In this document: in pieces, positions 1-4,425 of the stretch
How the letters are laid out: each line of letters begins with the position of its first letter
Numbering within the stretch: the stretch's first letter is position 1
Assembly (NCBI GenBank): GCA_021827445.1
Contig: JAKAVW010000231.1
Location: 1 to 5,240 of the forward strand
Direction: 5' to 3'
DNA length: 5,240 bases
Source of the DNA: Pseudomonadota bacterium
GTDB taxonomy: Bacteria > Pseudomonadota > Gammaproteobacteria > Acidithiobacillales > Acidithiobacillaceae
The notes under the pieces: model-generated
The model's input: only the letters and a program-made list of their open reading frames with translations
Told to the model about the DNA's origin: nothing
Database searches by the model: none
Made by a program: the position numbers and the translations under genes

Positions 1-2
1 GA

Positions 3-143
3 AAGCGGGTGATGACGGAGAGCAAGGTAGCATCGGCCAGGAAGCTTTTGGATGGCGGCACGCCGCGCCGGGAAGTGGCCGAGCATCTCGGTGTCTCCTT
101 GCCGACCCTCTATCGCTGGGTTCCGGGGGCTTCACGCCCTTAA
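3..143 (+). CDS. Serine resolvase/invertase, C-terminal end (partial)
   Basis: Only the last 46 residues are in the window; the 5' part lies upstream. The visible part holds a helix-turn-helix of the kind that ends Tn3-family serine resolvases: ARKLLDGGTPRREVAEHLGV, then SLPTLYRWVP, then a short tail and TAA. In this family this domain binds the res site while the N-terminal domain, not visible here, carries the catalytic serine. The enzyme resolves transposon cointegrates or plasmid multimers. It points in the same direction as the partition genes that follow, so it may be a plasmid multimer-resolution gene or the edge of a transposon. A small invertase or an unrelated Hin-like protein cannot be excluded from the tail alone. 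Confidence 0.8.
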   Translation, partial: KRVMTESKVASARKLLDGGTPRREVAEHLGVSLPTLYRWVPGASRP

Positions 144-150
144 CGGGCTT
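135..150 (+). terminator. Weak hairpin at resolvase stop codon
   Basis: GCCC (136-139) pairs with GGGC (145-148) around the loop TTAAC, so the stop codon TAA lies in the loop. Only two T residues follow directly, with a T-rich stretch a little later. This is a weak terminator candidate at best. Confidence 0.25.
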
Positions 151-191
151 CATATTCCGAATTCTCACGGACGCAACCAATATTACCAAGC

Positions 192-258
192 TTGACAACT
201 ATGCTTGCATACAAACATGATTACATAATATTTACTTGTATGGGAGTTTGCTTGTATG
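192..258 (+). promoter_or_regulatory. Promoter and repeated operator/centromere-like sites of the partition operon
   Basis: A consensus -35 TTGACA (192-197) is followed after 18 bp by CATGAT (216-221), a fair -10. The same stretch carries three copies of CTTGYATR at 204-211, 235-242 and 251-258; the last contains the ATG of parA. CATACAA (209-215) is a further copy in reverse orientation. In ParF/ParG-type cassettes the ribbon-helix-helix protein binds repeated short sites upstream of parF both to repress the operon and to form the partition complex. That role here is inferred from position and repetition. The region is AT-rich compared with its surroundings. Confidence 0.6.
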
Positions 259-906
259 TTCCGTATTGTCTGCAACTCCCAGAAGGGGGGCAGCGGGAAA
301 TCTACGATTTGCCGCGTTCTTTCCGTTCATGCGGCTCGCCTTGGGTTTTCTGTATATCTGGTGGATACCGACACGCAAGGCACTTTGACCCAGTGGCACG
401 ACGCCAGAGAAGCTGAGGAGCCTCGACGCGTGGAGTTGACCAGAGACGTCTTGGGAAAAGGCATGAATGCACTTGCAGCACAGGGCGCGGATTTTATTTT
501 TGTCGACACACCGCCGAATGCCAGTGAACATTTAGACGATGTTTTTGATCTGGCAGATTTGGTTCTCGTGCCCATAAAACCGACGCCGGACGATCTGAAA
601 GCAGCACTGGTGACCGTTTATCGCCTAAAGAGCTTGGGAGTGCCATTCCTTTTTGTAATTACGCAGGCGATTCAAAACACAAACATCACTGCTCAGGCAA
701 TTGCGGCTCTCTCCCATCATGGATCCGTCGCTGAAACCATCCTTGTGAATCGCGTCGCCTACCCGTCGGCATTCACAGACGGACGCACACCACAGGAGAT
801 CGAGCCAAGGGCACCGGCGGCGCGGGAAATCGCGTCTTTATGGGATAACATTTTATCATACTTGCATACTGGTACCGTTGAGACAAGGAGTGAAACGCGT
901 GGCTAA
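256..906 (+). CDS. parA: ParA/ParF-type plasmid partition ATPase
   Basis: A 216-residue P-loop ATPase of the ParA/MinD superfamily that would move plasmid copies apart on the nucleoid. The deviant Walker A motif KGGSGKST is at residues 10-17, with the two key lysines; the Walker A' segment VDTDTQGTLTQW is at 36-47; Walker B FIFVDTPPN starts at about 80. There is no N-terminal helix-turn-helix before the P-loop, which is the hallmark of the short type Ib (ParF, delta) ATPases, not of P1/F-type ParA. The ATG at 256 is chosen because the P-loop begins ten residues later and GGGAG (242-246) lies at RBS distance. The stop codon overlaps the start of the next gene by 8 nt, giving a translationally coupled pair. 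An operator-like motif covers the start codon. Confidence 0.92.
   Translation: MFRIVCNSQKGGSGKSTICRVLSVHAARLGFSVYLVDTDTQGTLTQWHDAREAEEPRRVELTRDVLGKGMNALAAQGADFIFVDTPPNASEHLDDVFDLADLVLVPIKPTPDDLKAALVTVYRLKSLGVPFLFVITQAIQNTNITAQAIAALSHHGSVAETILVNRVAYPSAFTDGRTPQEIEPRAPAAREIASLWDNILSYLHTGTVETRSETRG
851..874. promoter_or_regulatory. CATACT-type operator copy at the 3' end of parA
   Basis: TTTTAT followed by two direct CATACT copies (857-862 and 865-870) and GGTA closely resembles the stretch at 1151-1171 before rep. It also contains CTTGCATA (861-868), the motif found before parA. It lies within the coding end of parA, about 25 nt before the parG-like start. A binding site for the parG-like protein is inferred, not shown. 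Confidence 0.45.
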
Positions 907-1150
907 ACCATCTGCCCTAACAGTTGACGTGATGAACGCACCACAGGCGTCGCCTATAGGCGGCTTACCATCTCGCGGCTTTGCCGAGCCCCCCCAGAAC
1001 AAACTGCGAGCAGCATCTAAAAATGATGCGCTCGTGCAAATTCGCTGTTCCAAGGCGGTAGCTAAAGAGGTGAAGCGCGCCGCCGTTGAGGCGGAAATGA
1101 CGATTAGCGAGTTCATGATTGTATGCTTCCATGCTTATATGAAACGATGA
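899..1150 (+). CDS. ParG-like ribbon-helix-helix centromere-binding protein
   Basis: This 83-residue protein has the two-part design of ParG/omega-type partition partners. The first 40 or so residues are rich in Pro, Ala, Ser and Gly and probably disordered. A ribbon-helix-helix fold follows: beta strand ALVQIRC at about 44-50, helix 1 at about 52-65 (KAVAKEVKRAAVEA) and helix 2 from TISEF to the end. Family knowledge: the dimer binds the centromere and operator through the paired strands, and the flexible tail stimulates the ParF ATPase, often with an arginine (R26 or R37 are candidates). GTG at 899 is preferred because AAGGAG (885-890) sits 8 nt upstream; TTG 878 and GTG 890 in the same frame are alternatives. 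It overlaps parA by 8 nt, which supports a two-gene cassette. Other RHH regulators are possible, but the context favours partition. Confidence 0.8.
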   Translation: MAKPSALTVDVMNAPQASPIGGLPSRGFAEPPQNKLRAASKNDALVQIRCSKAVAKEVKRAAVEAEMTISEFMIVCFHAYMKR

Positions 1151-1184
1151 TTTTATACTAACATACTAGTATGCAAGAGCGAGG
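1151..1184 (+). promoter_or_regulatory. Putative rep promoter with palindromic operator and RBS
   Basis: TATACT (1154-1159) matches a -10 box at five of six positions; no good -35 is visible. The perfect 12-bp palindrome CATACTAGTATG (1162-1173) lies where transcription would start and runs into ATGCAAG, the reverse of the CTTGCAT motif found before parA. Purine-rich GAGCGAGG (1177-1184) can serve as RBS for the rep ATG at 1192. Repression of rep by the parG-like protein or by Rep itself is inferred. Confidence 0.55.
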
Positions 1185-1191
1185 ATAATGA

Positions 1192-2343
1192 ATGGCAGAC
1201 AACAACGTGACTAAGAAAAATCCCCCTACCCGCAGGTCAGTAGCCCCGGTGTCTAATATCGCTTTTGCCGGTTGGCAACTAAGTCTTTTCCAGGGCTTCC
1301 TAGCCAACACGGACGACCAAGGCGAATCACTCTCAAACGCTGTTGACTTGTGGGACAGCATACCACGTTATTCTATTTCACGAGCCAGAATGAACATCAT
1401 GCGAACAGCAGATGGGTTTCTAGGCGTTGCCGAGTTATCATTCCAATATCGTGGTAGAGCATTAACGGCAAGGATATATCCCGCACAGATAAAAAACGAT
1501 GATGGCCAATGGAAAAGCTATTATCCGAGCGCACGTGAGGAGCTTGTCGAATATGCCTTGCGGAAAATCTCTACTGAACAGGGCGCTGGCTTTTTTGATC
1601 GATCAACTTATCGCAGCGGCGCCAGGTTTTCTTTGTATCAACTCCGTAAAGAGTTGGAGCAACAAGGACACAGCTTGCGCTATGACCAGATCATCGAGGC
1701 TCTCGACATCCTCTCTCTGAGTAGTATCGAGATTGAATGCGCAACAGACGGTGGAGATGGAGCCTTCGCTCGCTCCACATATTTTGCTGCTTTAAGCGGT
1801 GTTAAGCGCAAGGATTACGAGACCCATCGCGACACTCGATGGATAGCACAATTCCATCCGTTAGTGACGCAGAGTATCGACCATGTGACCTATCGACAGT
1901 TTAACTATCAGCGAATGATGACGTGCAGCACCCAGCTTGCCCGATGGTTGATCGGACAATTGGTCTTGAAATATACCCAAGCTGCTATGCTCAACAGTTT
2001 CGAGACGCGTTATAGCACCATCAAGCGTGATAGCGCCCTATTGGCGGGATACAAACTGGATCGTCAGGCGATAGCAGCTTTGGACCAAGCGTGGGATGAA
2101 CTCAAAAGCCTGGGCGCGCTATCTACCGTAAAAAAGATCGAGCAGCGGGGAGCGCGCAGCAAACTAGAGGATGTTATTTATACGTTACATCCGACGCAGG
2201 AATTTGTTGCCGAGCAGAAGGCAGCAAACCGGCGTCAGAACAATGCGAAAGGTGGTATCAGCAGCGCGATAGAGATGCAAAATCAAGTAGAGCAGCCTAA
2301 CAAAAATATCCCGTTTGTGCGACGAGACAGGGGAAATAGGTGA
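1192..2343 (+). CDS. repA: Plasmid replication initiator protein (Rep)
   Basis: A 383-residue soluble basic protein. I cannot assign it to a named initiator family with certainty. The body, from about FAGWQLSLFQGF to TLHPTQEF, alternates helical and short strand segments as in winged-helix initiators; stretches such as YQLRKELEQQGHSLRYDQIIEALDIL resemble helix-turn-helix units, and residues about 215-300 include QFHPLVTQSI and CSTQLARWLIGQLVLKY. The C-terminal 40 residues (AEQKAANRRQNNAKGG onwards) are polar and probably a disordered tail. The functional call rests mainly on context: it follows the partition genes, and eight iterons with a DnaA box start exactly at its 3' end. The first iteron includes its TGA stop codon, so the tail and the origin share sequence. 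ATG 1192 is preferred over the out-of-frame ATG 1188. GC content is lower than in the genes downstream of the origin. Confidence 0.8.
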   Translation: MADNNVTKKNPPTRRSVAPVSNIAFAGWQLSLFQGFLANTDDQGESLSNAVDLWDSIPRYSISRARMNIMRTADGFLGVAELSFQYRGRALTARIYPAQIKNDDGQWKSYYPSAREELVEYALRKISTEQGAGFFDRSTYRSGARFSLYQLRKELEQQGHSLRYDQIIEALDILSLSSIEIECATDGGDGAFARSTYFAALSGVKRKDYETHRDTRWIAQFHPLVTQSIDHVTYRQFNYQRMMTCSTQLARWLIGQLVLKYTQAAMLNSFETRYSTIKRDSALLAGYKLDRQAIAALDQAWDELKSLGALSTVKKIEQRGARSKLEDVIYTLHPTQEFVAEQKAANRRQNNAKGGISSAIEMQNQVEQPNKNIPFVRRDRGNR

Positions 2344-2533
2344 CGGATCTGCCCTTCGGGCAGGGGAAATAGGTGACGGGTCGCAGGGGAAATAGGTGAC
2401 GGGTCAGTTTTTGACAGGGGAAATAGGTGACGGGTCAGCCCTTCGGGCAGGGGAAATAGGTGACGGGTCGCAAAAAAAGCAGGGGAAATGGGTGACGGGT
2501 CGCAAAAAAAGCAGGGGAAATAGGTGACGGGTC
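2328..2533 (+). repeat. Array of seven 22-bp iterons
   Basis: Direct repeats with core GGGGAAATAGGTGACGGG, preceded by CA and followed by TC, start at 2328, 2361, 2384, 2415, 2448, 2480 and 2512. Start-to-start distances are 33, 23, 31, 33, 32 and 32 bp, mostly about three helical turns. Copy 1 reads GGATC instead of GGGTC at its end and contains the rep stop codon. Copy 6 has AAATGGG for AAATAGG. The spacers also repeat: GCCCTTCGGG before copies 2 and 5, GCAAAAAAAG before copies 6 and 7, AGTTTTTGA before copy 4, and a single G between copies 2 and 3. They are taken as initiator binding sites. Confidence 0.93.
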
Positions 2534-2563
2534 GCAAAACTGCTCATAGAACAAGTCTAAATC

Positions 2564-2572
2564 TGTGGATAA
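2564..2572 (-). promoter_or_regulatory. DnaA box
   Basis: TGTGGATAA on the plus strand is the exact complement of the consensus DnaA box TTATCCACA. It lies between iterons 7 and 8, where host DnaA would be recruited to the plasmid origin. Confidence 0.8.
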
Positions 2573-2606
2573 CCCCCAATCTTTAGCCACTAAAATTCCC
2601 CCTCAG

Positions 2607-2628
2607 TAGGGGAAATAGGTGACGGGTC
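2607..2628 (+). repeat. Isolated eighth iteron
   Basis: An almost perfect copy of the 22-bp iteron (TA instead of CA at its start), 95 bp after the start of copy 7 and directly next to the AT-rich segment. Its position between the DnaA box and the probable melting region suggests a special role in opening, or that the array has lost units here. Confidence 0.85.
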
Positions 2629-2715
2629 AATATTTTATATTGTTGATTTTAAAATATAATACGGCAATTTTCCGCACCCTATCCTTTTTATCCTTTATCT
2701 ATCCTTCTTTTATCC
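2629..2715. other. AT-rich probable DNA-unwinding element with TATCC repeats
   Basis: From 2629 to about 2675 the sequence is almost only A and T, including ATATTTTATATTG and TTTTAAAATATAAT. Next comes a pyrimidine-rich plus strand with TATCC at 2680, 2689, 2700 and 2711, spaced 9, 11 and 11 bp, close to one helical turn. AT-rich segments beside iterons are the usual melting site. The phased TATCC (GGATA on the other strand) may be the opening repeats, which is inference. No gene is supported here. Confidence 0.6.
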
Positions 2716-2746
2716 GTGGCTACGCGTTGCTGCGCCGCCGTCTCTT

Positions 2747-2967
2747 GGGGGCTTTACCCCCGCCGACTCGAACCCGCGCCTCTGGACGCTACGCGCCCGC
2801 CTGCGCGTCCCTCCCGGCATCCCCCTGAATTCTAAGGAGCGCCCGCTTGTCGCCTTCGGCGCCGGGCGCAAACCTCCCCGGCGGGGAGCCTGCCGCTCCC
2901 CCTGTCCGAGCCTTCGGCTCGCCGGATCGACCCCCTTCGGGGACTACGTCCCCCACTGCCTCCGGCA
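2747..2967. repeat. GC-rich cluster of short perfect inverted repeats
   Basis: No gene is supported here; the stretch is filled with hairpins. Stems are: GGGGG/CCCCC (2747-2761); GGACGC/GCGTCC (2784-2810); GCGCCCG/CGGGCGC (2839-2869), enclosing CGCC/GGCG with loop TTC (2851-2861); CTCCCC/GGGGAG with loop GGC (2874-2888); CGAGCC/GGCTCG with loop TTC (2907-2921); CCCC/GGGG with loop TTC (2932-2942); GGGGAC/GTCCCC with loop TAC (2939-2953); TGCC/GGCA with loop TCC (2957-2967). The last few are nearly contiguous. No long T-run follows any of them, so ordinary terminators are unlikely. Possible roles are single-strand initiation sites, a barrier to read-through into the origin, or a folded RNA. 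Confidence 0.7.
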
Positions 2968-3138
2968 TCGGCTCCCCCTTTATTTTTATTCAGCAGAGAA
3001 AGGGCATCGAGAAATGGCCCAGAATCGGTTTTTGATGCCTTGAGATAGATTTCCATTGCTAAGTCTCTTTGCGTGCGCCGTAGGGCAAATTTGAGGCCTT
3101 TACGATGGCCTCTGCGCGAGAGAGCCACGCTGCATGGT
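2968..3138. other. Intergenic stretch without supported gene, two further hairpins
   Basis: This stretch links the hairpin cluster to the next promoter. It holds TTTGC/GCAAA (3068-3072 with 3085-3089) and the perfect 6-bp stem GAGGCC/GGCCTC with an 8-nt loop (3093-3098 with 3107-3112). A looser pair GGCATC/GATGCC spans 3003-3039. Minus-strand reading frame is open here but has only a GTG start without an RBS. I see no other signal. Confidence 0.4.
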
Positions 3139-3188
3139 TTGACGGAGCGATGGGGCTGCCCTATGATCTGTCACTGTGACGATTGCAG
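3139..3188 (+). promoter_or_regulatory. Promoter with palindromic operator GTCACTGTGAC
   Basis: TTGACG (3139-3144) and TATGAT (3162-3167), each five of six to consensus and exactly 17 bp apart, form a strong sigma-70-type promoter. Transcription would start near 3174, inside the perfect palindrome GTCACTGTGAC (3170-3180). A repressor bound there would block initiation. The palindrome and the following GATTGCAG recur at 3410-3428 with one mismatch. Confidence 0.75.
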
Positions 3189-3200
3189 AGGGAGGGTTTC

Positions 3201-3419
3201 ATGGCAACGACCAGTGCAGAACGGATGCGGTGGAAGCGGGCAAGGGACCGGGGCCTGGTCTGGGGCTATGGCGATGAATCACAGCTCAGTGATACTGCCC
3301 TGATCGAACAACTGGCCATCGCCTACTGCAAGGCCCGCAATGAGGAAGGCAACGCCATTGCCCTGGGGCTACTCCGGGAAATCGCCGCGCGTATCGGTCT
3401 GTCGGGAAAGTCACTGTGA
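3201..3419 (+). CDS. Small basic protein of unknown function, palindrome-flanked
   Basis: This 72-residue protein is not one I can name. It begins with a basic segment, SAERMRWKRARDRGL (about residues 5-19), of a type common at the start of small plasmid-encoded proteins. A predicted helical part follows, from DTALIEQLAIAYCKARNEEG to LLREIAARIGLS. There is no membrane segment or signal peptide. ATG 3201 is chosen for the RBS GGGAGG (3190-3195); the in-frame upstream ATG at 3183 would put the RBS inside the gene. The strong promoter with an overlapping palindrome and a second palindrome across the TGA stop suggest a tightly repressed, perhaps self-regulated, plasmid regulator. Its helical half aligns loosely with the 75-residue protein encoded at 4834-5061, which has the same flanking arrangement. 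Function remains unknown. Confidence 0.65.
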   Translation: MATTSAERMRWKRARDRGLVWGYGDESQLSDTALIEQLAIAYCKARNEEGNAIALGLLREIAARIGLSGKSL

Positions 3420-3428
3420 CGATGGCAG
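3410..3428. repeat. Second copy of the GTCACTGTGAC repeat, spanning the stop codon
   Basis: This 19-bp stretch repeats 3170-3188 with a single mismatch (GATGGCAG against GATTGCAG), exactly 240 bp downstream. It contains the TGA stop codon (3417-3419) of the 72-residue gene. It could be a second operator allowing looping, or a duplicated boundary from insertion of the gene. Confidence 0.8.
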
Positions 3429-3516
3429 TGTTGGTCTGTTAGCGGGCTGGTTGCTTTTCTGTGCGGGTCGTCTAATTCTCCGGGCAGGACCACATCAGGG
3501 ATGGTTGTAGACAGCA

Positions 3517-3550
3517 TGTATAAGCTGACCTTGCCATCTCAAAATAGGAG
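3517..3550 (+). promoter_or_regulatory. Possible -10 element and RBS before the mrr-like gene
   Basis: TATAAG (3519-3524), directly preceded by TG, resembles a -10 box; no convincing -35 is visible. AGGAG (3546-3550) lies 8 nt before the GTG start at 3559 and is a good RBS. The promoter part is weak evidence. Confidence 0.3.
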
Positions 3551-3558
3551 CATGCGGA

Positions 3559-3921
3559 GTGCAACAACGCGGCAGAACATCCTTGCTTGAAGATTTGCTC
3601 AACCTGGCCACCAGGCTGCCATGGTGGATGGATTTGATGATTGCTGTCTTCGCCTATATCGCGTTCCACCTGTGGCATGTGCACTTCCTGCACGAAATGA
3701 ATCCGATAAATGAGCCCGTACCAGTCCCCGTCGTCGCTAACCCCGCAGCGGCAATACCCAGCGCCGTAAACGCAGGTCTGGCCCGTGGTGGCATTATGGT
3801 CGCAAATATTGCGACGGAAGTGTTCCAATATGCCGTACCTGGGTTGTTTGTGATGGGCTGCATCTCGTCAGCCCTCAGAGAACAGAAAATGAAACGCAGA
3901 AAATGGGATGGAACGCGGTGA
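3559..3921 (+). CDS. Truncated Mrr-type restriction endonuclease, membrane N-terminus only
   Basis: The 120-residue product matches, from memory, the N-terminal part of plasmid- and chromosome-encoded restriction endonuclease-like (Mrr_cat) proteins: a short start with SLLEDLLNLATRLPWW, a first membrane helix at about 24-44, a Pro/Ala-rich periplasmic or linker part (PVPVPVVANPAAAIPS), then VFQYAVPGLFVMGCISSAL as second helix at about 88-106 and a basic tail. Full-length relatives continue into an Mrr nuclease domain with a D...QxK-type active site. Here the frame stops at 3921 and no such domain follows in any frame. It is thus likely a relic, or a small two-helix membrane protein put to other use. 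GTG 3559 is supported by AGGAG at 3546-3550; the nearby ATG 3552 is in another frame and ends early. The family call is from similarity of layout only. Confidence 0.55.
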   Translation: MQQRGRTSLLEDLLNLATRLPWWMDLMIAVFAYIAFHLWHVHFLHEMNPINEPVPVPVVANPAAAIPSAVNAGLARGGIMVANIATEVFQYAVPGLFVMGCISSALREQKMKRRKWDGTR

Positions 3922-4045
3922 AAAGATGGAGGAGGCCACCATCCAGTCGGCCCGCACCGAAGTCCGCACCTGGGCGAGTCTCGACAGTCTGGCGCGCTGG
4001 CTCAAGGCCCAGGGTTGCGGGGTGGCCGAGCTGCGGGTGGTGTGA
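3908..4045 (+). CDS. Small ORF or gene 3' remnant overlapping the mrr-like gene
   Basis: An ATG at 3908 opens a 45-residue frame that overlaps the previous gene by 14 nt. The product includes MEEATIQSARTEVRTWASLD, followed by SLARWLKAQGCGVAELRVV and TGA. The sequence looks like real protein, with an amphipathic helical character and codon use like its neighbours, but there is no strong RBS. It may be translated by coupling to the upstream gene, or be the 3' end of a lost larger gene joined here by deletion. The family is not recognised. Its last bases recur, with a 16-bp internal deletion, behind the toxin gene at 4737-4755. Confidence 0.4.
   Translation: MERGEKMEEATIQSARTEVRTWASLDSLARWLKAQGCGVAELRVV
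4010..4044 (+). repeat. Direct repeat, long copy, left of the toxin-antitoxin module
   Basis: CAGGGTTGCGG (4010-4020) and GTGGTGTG (4037-4044), separated here by 16 bp, are found fused at 4737-4755. TGCGG stands at both ends of the missing part, so the shorter copy looks like a slippage deletion of this one. Confidence 0.55.
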
Positions 4046-4112
4046 GGTTGTAAGGTTGTTTTATGGGTTGAGATCGTCGCGCTCCATCGACAGTTGATGG
4101 GGTTCGCGTTAA

Positions 4113-4145
4113 GTTATCGAATGGTAGTACTTAGTGATAACGAGG
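4113..4145 (+). promoter_or_regulatory. Inverted repeat and RBS before the antitoxin gene
   Basis: GTTATC (4113-4118) and GATAAC (4136-4141) form a 6-bp inverted repeat around the palindrome AGTACT (4126-4131). GAGG (4142-4145) is 7 nt from the ATG. Toxin-antitoxin operons are normally repressed by the antitoxin at such a site. No clear -35/-10 pair is visible, so the promoter itself is unresolved. Confidence 0.45.
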
Positions 4146-4152
4146 CAAGCAC

Positions 4153-4425
4153 ATGGCAACGTCGATCAAACTCGATGAGGCATTAAAAATCCGGGTGCAG
4201 CGCCTGGCCCACCGGCAACAGCGCTCCGCCCACTGGGTCATGCGCGAGGCCATCCGTCAGTATGTGGACCACGCAGAAGTCCGCGAGGCGTTCAAACAGG
4301 AAGCCATGGCTTCCTGGAAGCATTATCAGGAAACCGGTCTGCATCTGACCGGACCGGAAGTCAGGGGCTGGTTGCAGACCTGGGGCACCGAACAGGAAAC
4401 GGCGCTGCCTCGGTGCCACGAGTAA
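4153..4425 (+). CDS. parD: Ribbon-helix-helix (CopG/ParD-type) antitoxin
   Basis: A 90-residue antitoxin that would neutralise the toxin encoded next and repress the operon. The N-terminal ribbon-helix-helix domain is clear: strand TSIKLDE (3-9), helix ALKIRVQRLAHRQ, turn, and helix 2 with SAHWVMREAIRQYVDH (about 25-40). The C-terminal half (AFKQEAMASWKHYQETGLH, then GPEVRGWLQTWG) is the toxin-binding arm typical of CopG antitoxins paired with ParE. The gene overlaps the toxin start by 13 nt, which couples the two. The start is fixed by GAGG at 4142-4145. ParD is the closest name; it could equally be called a generic CopG-family antitoxin. Confidence 0.85.
   Translation: MATSIKLDEALKIRVQRLAHRQQRSAHWVMREAIRQYVDHAEVREAFKQEAMASWKHYQETGLHLTGPEVRGWLQTWGTEQETALPRCHE

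Larger units (their letters stand above)
2328..2715. other. Probable origin of vegetative replication (oriV)
   Basis: All the standard parts of an iteron-controlled theta origin lie in order: seven closely spaced 22-bp direct repeats (2328-2533), a perfect DnaA box (2564-2572), an isolated eighth repeat (2607-2628), a strongly AT-rich segment (about 2629-2675) and a pyrimidine-rich segment with repeated TATCC (2680-2715). In such origins the initiator binds the iterons, DnaA helps, and the AT-rich part melts. Function is inferred from this layout. Its place directly downstream of rep, starting inside its last codons, ties initiator and origin together. Confidence 0.85.

Noticed and set aside
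192..416. Plus-strand 74-codon ORF over the parA start
   Set aside because: It overlaps the promoter and the P-loop part of parA in another frame, has no RBS and no protein character.
2283..2537. Minus-strand ORF with repeated HLFPLPEG-like units
   Set aside because: The repetitive protein is a by-product of the iterons read backwards; no RBS or family match.
2328..2628. CRISPR array
   Set aside because: The repeats are 22 bp with very short and repeating spacers and lie beside rep and a DnaA box, so iterons explain them.
2619..2828. Plus-strand 69-codon ORF across the AT-rich segment
   Set aside because: Composition follows the DNA-unwinding region and the GC-rich hairpins, with no RBS and no domain.
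2832..3128. Minus-strand 98-codon ORF
   Set aside because: It starts with GTG without RBS, and its second half is low-complexity Arg/Gly/Ala from the hairpin cluster. The first 50 residues look slightly protein-like, but not enough for a call.
3073..3303. Plus-strand 76-codon ORF overlapping the 72-residue gene
   Set aside because: Another frame over the promoter and operator; the frame at 3201-3419 has the RBS and better protein character.
3472..3828. Minus-strand 118-codon ORF opposite the mrr-like gene
   Set aside because: It mirrors the membrane protein gene, is rich in Cys/His without order and has no RBS.
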